Of a stretch of 42,378 bases of DNA, positions 41,838 through 42,378 are shown in pieces; within the stretch, counting starts at the first letter, position 1, and each line of letters starts with the position of its first letter. Where the stretch lies: NCBI GenBank assembly GCA_036653075.1, contig JAVVUQ010000004.1, forward strand, positions 1 through 42,378, given 5' to 3'. Both the position numbers and the translations under genes were made by a program. The notes under the pieces were generated by a model that searched no databases, was not told where the DNA came from, and was given only the letters and a program-made list of their open reading frames with translations. The stretch comes from JAVVUQ01 sp036653075 (lineage in GTDB: Bacteria; Bacillota; Clostridia; Christensenellales; CAG-314).

Positions 41838-42378
41838 AATTTTACTCCCAATTCTTGTAATGTATCCATAACGAACTTTTCATTCATCTTTGTTTCTTCA
41901 GCAAGGAATTTAATATCTTCGCTTGTTACCTTCGTTACATTATGAGCGTTTAAAGCATTCTTTACAAGGCTCTTTCTCATATGCATAATATTAGCGTCTG
42001 TCGCTTTAATTAATGATGGATGAGATGGTAATATAATACTCTTTCCTGGAACTTCATCTTCTGGATTGCCAAAATGAATATCAATACCATTATTGCGAGC
42101 AAAACTCAACTGCGGTTGAATATGCTTGCCAGCGCCAGTGTACTCTGTTTCTTGAGCGATAATCATTTGATTTTCGTCCATATCTTGCGCTAATGCAAAC
42201 GCTGCTGCAAGTGAAGTGTTTCCCGCTGGTCCCTTTTCCATTCCTTCAATATTTGCCAAAGCTTCGGTAATATAAAATACTTCGCCTTGATGTACCGTTA
42301 CATATCTATCCATATACCTAAGCGGACGCGCTGCGCTCCTTGGAACGTCGCTTCTATCAGGATAAGTTGCGTATGGCA
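41834..42378 (-). CDS. ortB: 2-amino-4-oxopentanoate thiolase, beta subunit, C-terminal part (cut by right edge)
   Basis: The frame stays open to the right edge (upstream residues read PYATYPDRSDVPRSAARPLRYM), so the ATG at 42313 is internal and the gene begins outside the window. About 180 C-terminal residues are seen. The segments TVHQGEVFYITEALANIEGMEKGPAGNTSLAAAF and IIAQETEYTGAGKHIQPQLSFA are typical of OrtB, a fold-type II PLP enzyme. With OrtA it cleaves 2-amino-4-oxopentanoate with CoA to acetyl-CoA and D-alanine. The PLP lysine lies outside the window. OrtA and the diaminopentanoate dehydrogenase Ord are expected beyond the edge. The stop overlaps the oraS start. Confidence 0.92.
   Translation of the reverse strand, partial: PYATYPDRSDVPRSAARPLRYMDRYVTVHQGEVFYITEALANIEGMEKGPAGNTSLAAAFALAQDMDENQMIIAQETEYTGAGKHIQPQLSFARNNGIDIHFGNPEDEVPGKSIILPSHPSLIKATDANIMHMRKSLVKNALNAHNVTKVTSEDIKFLAEETKMNEKFVMDTLQELGVKL

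Noticed and set aside
42301..42313. ATG at 42313 as the start of a short 159-residue gene
   Set aside because: The frame is open through the right edge, and the upstream residues continue the OrtB pattern, so this is an internal methionine of a truncated gene.
1..42378. tRNA, rRNA, riboswitch and T-box elements
   Set aside because: I looked in the longer gaps for T-arm (GGTTCGAATCC-like) and T-box/riboswitch core sequences and found none. A covariance-model search would be decisive.

Overview
The window is AT-rich (roughly 30% G+C by eye) bacterial DNA from a spore-forming Bacillota, most likely an anaerobic member of the Clostridia. The spoIIGA-sigE pair, the DnaD/DnaI primosome genes, strong GGAGG ribosome-binding sites and a complete L-ornithine fermentation block all point this way. 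A run of exactly 100 N inside a tandem repeat (23379-23478) shows this is a scaffolded, probably metagenome-derived, assembly. The species cannot be named from the sequence.

Layout. 1-6950 is an accessory region. It holds the C-terminal part of an ABC-F ATPase, a three-gene DpnII-like (GATC) restriction-modification operon whose methylase carries a fused N-terminal helix-turn-helix, a decayed ABC-transporter ATPase, a small lipoprotein, a von Willebrand A protein and its probable regulatory partner. 7-14.5 kb, all on the minus strand, carries pyruvate phosphate dikinase, a membrane-anchored surface protein, an RluA-type pseudouridine synthase, an RNA-methyltransferase-like protein and NrdR. 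14.8-17 kb has a MATE exporter, apparently read from a leaderless mRNA, and the ribosome hibernation factor. 17.5-23.2 kb has a 989-residue Rad50/SMC-shaped protein whose ATPase motifs are all missing, divergent from a dnaD-dnaI pair. 23.6-32 kb carries TypA/BipA, an E2-like acyltransferase lacking its catalytic histidine, GTP-dependent PEP carboxykinase, a small membrane protein and oligoendopeptidase F. 32.3-33.9 kb is the sporulation pair spoIIGA-sigE. 34.2 kb to the right edge, all on the minus strand, is an arginine/ornithine catabolic block.

How the genes work together. In the last block, ornithine carbamoyltransferase and carbamate kinase can turn citrulline into ornithine, CO2, ammonia and ATP. 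Ornithine racemase makes D-ornithine, and the B12/PLP enzyme OraSE converts it to 2,4-diaminopentanoate, probably kept active by the GlmL/MutL-like ATPase. OrtB (with OrtA, presumably beyond the edge) cleaves the oxidised product. PPDK and PEPCK supply alternative routes around the PEP/pyruvate/oxaloacetate node in an amino-acid-fermenting cell.

The most unusual points are: (1) the fused HTH-methylase with a perfect 20-bp palindrome over its own promoter -10; (2) the ATPase-dead Rad50-like protein; (3) a different short tandem repeat in most of the longer intergenic gaps; and (4) a spoIIG promoter candidate with an over-long spacer, as in B. subtilis. No tRNA, rRNA, CRISPR array, insertion sequence or prophage gene was recognised.
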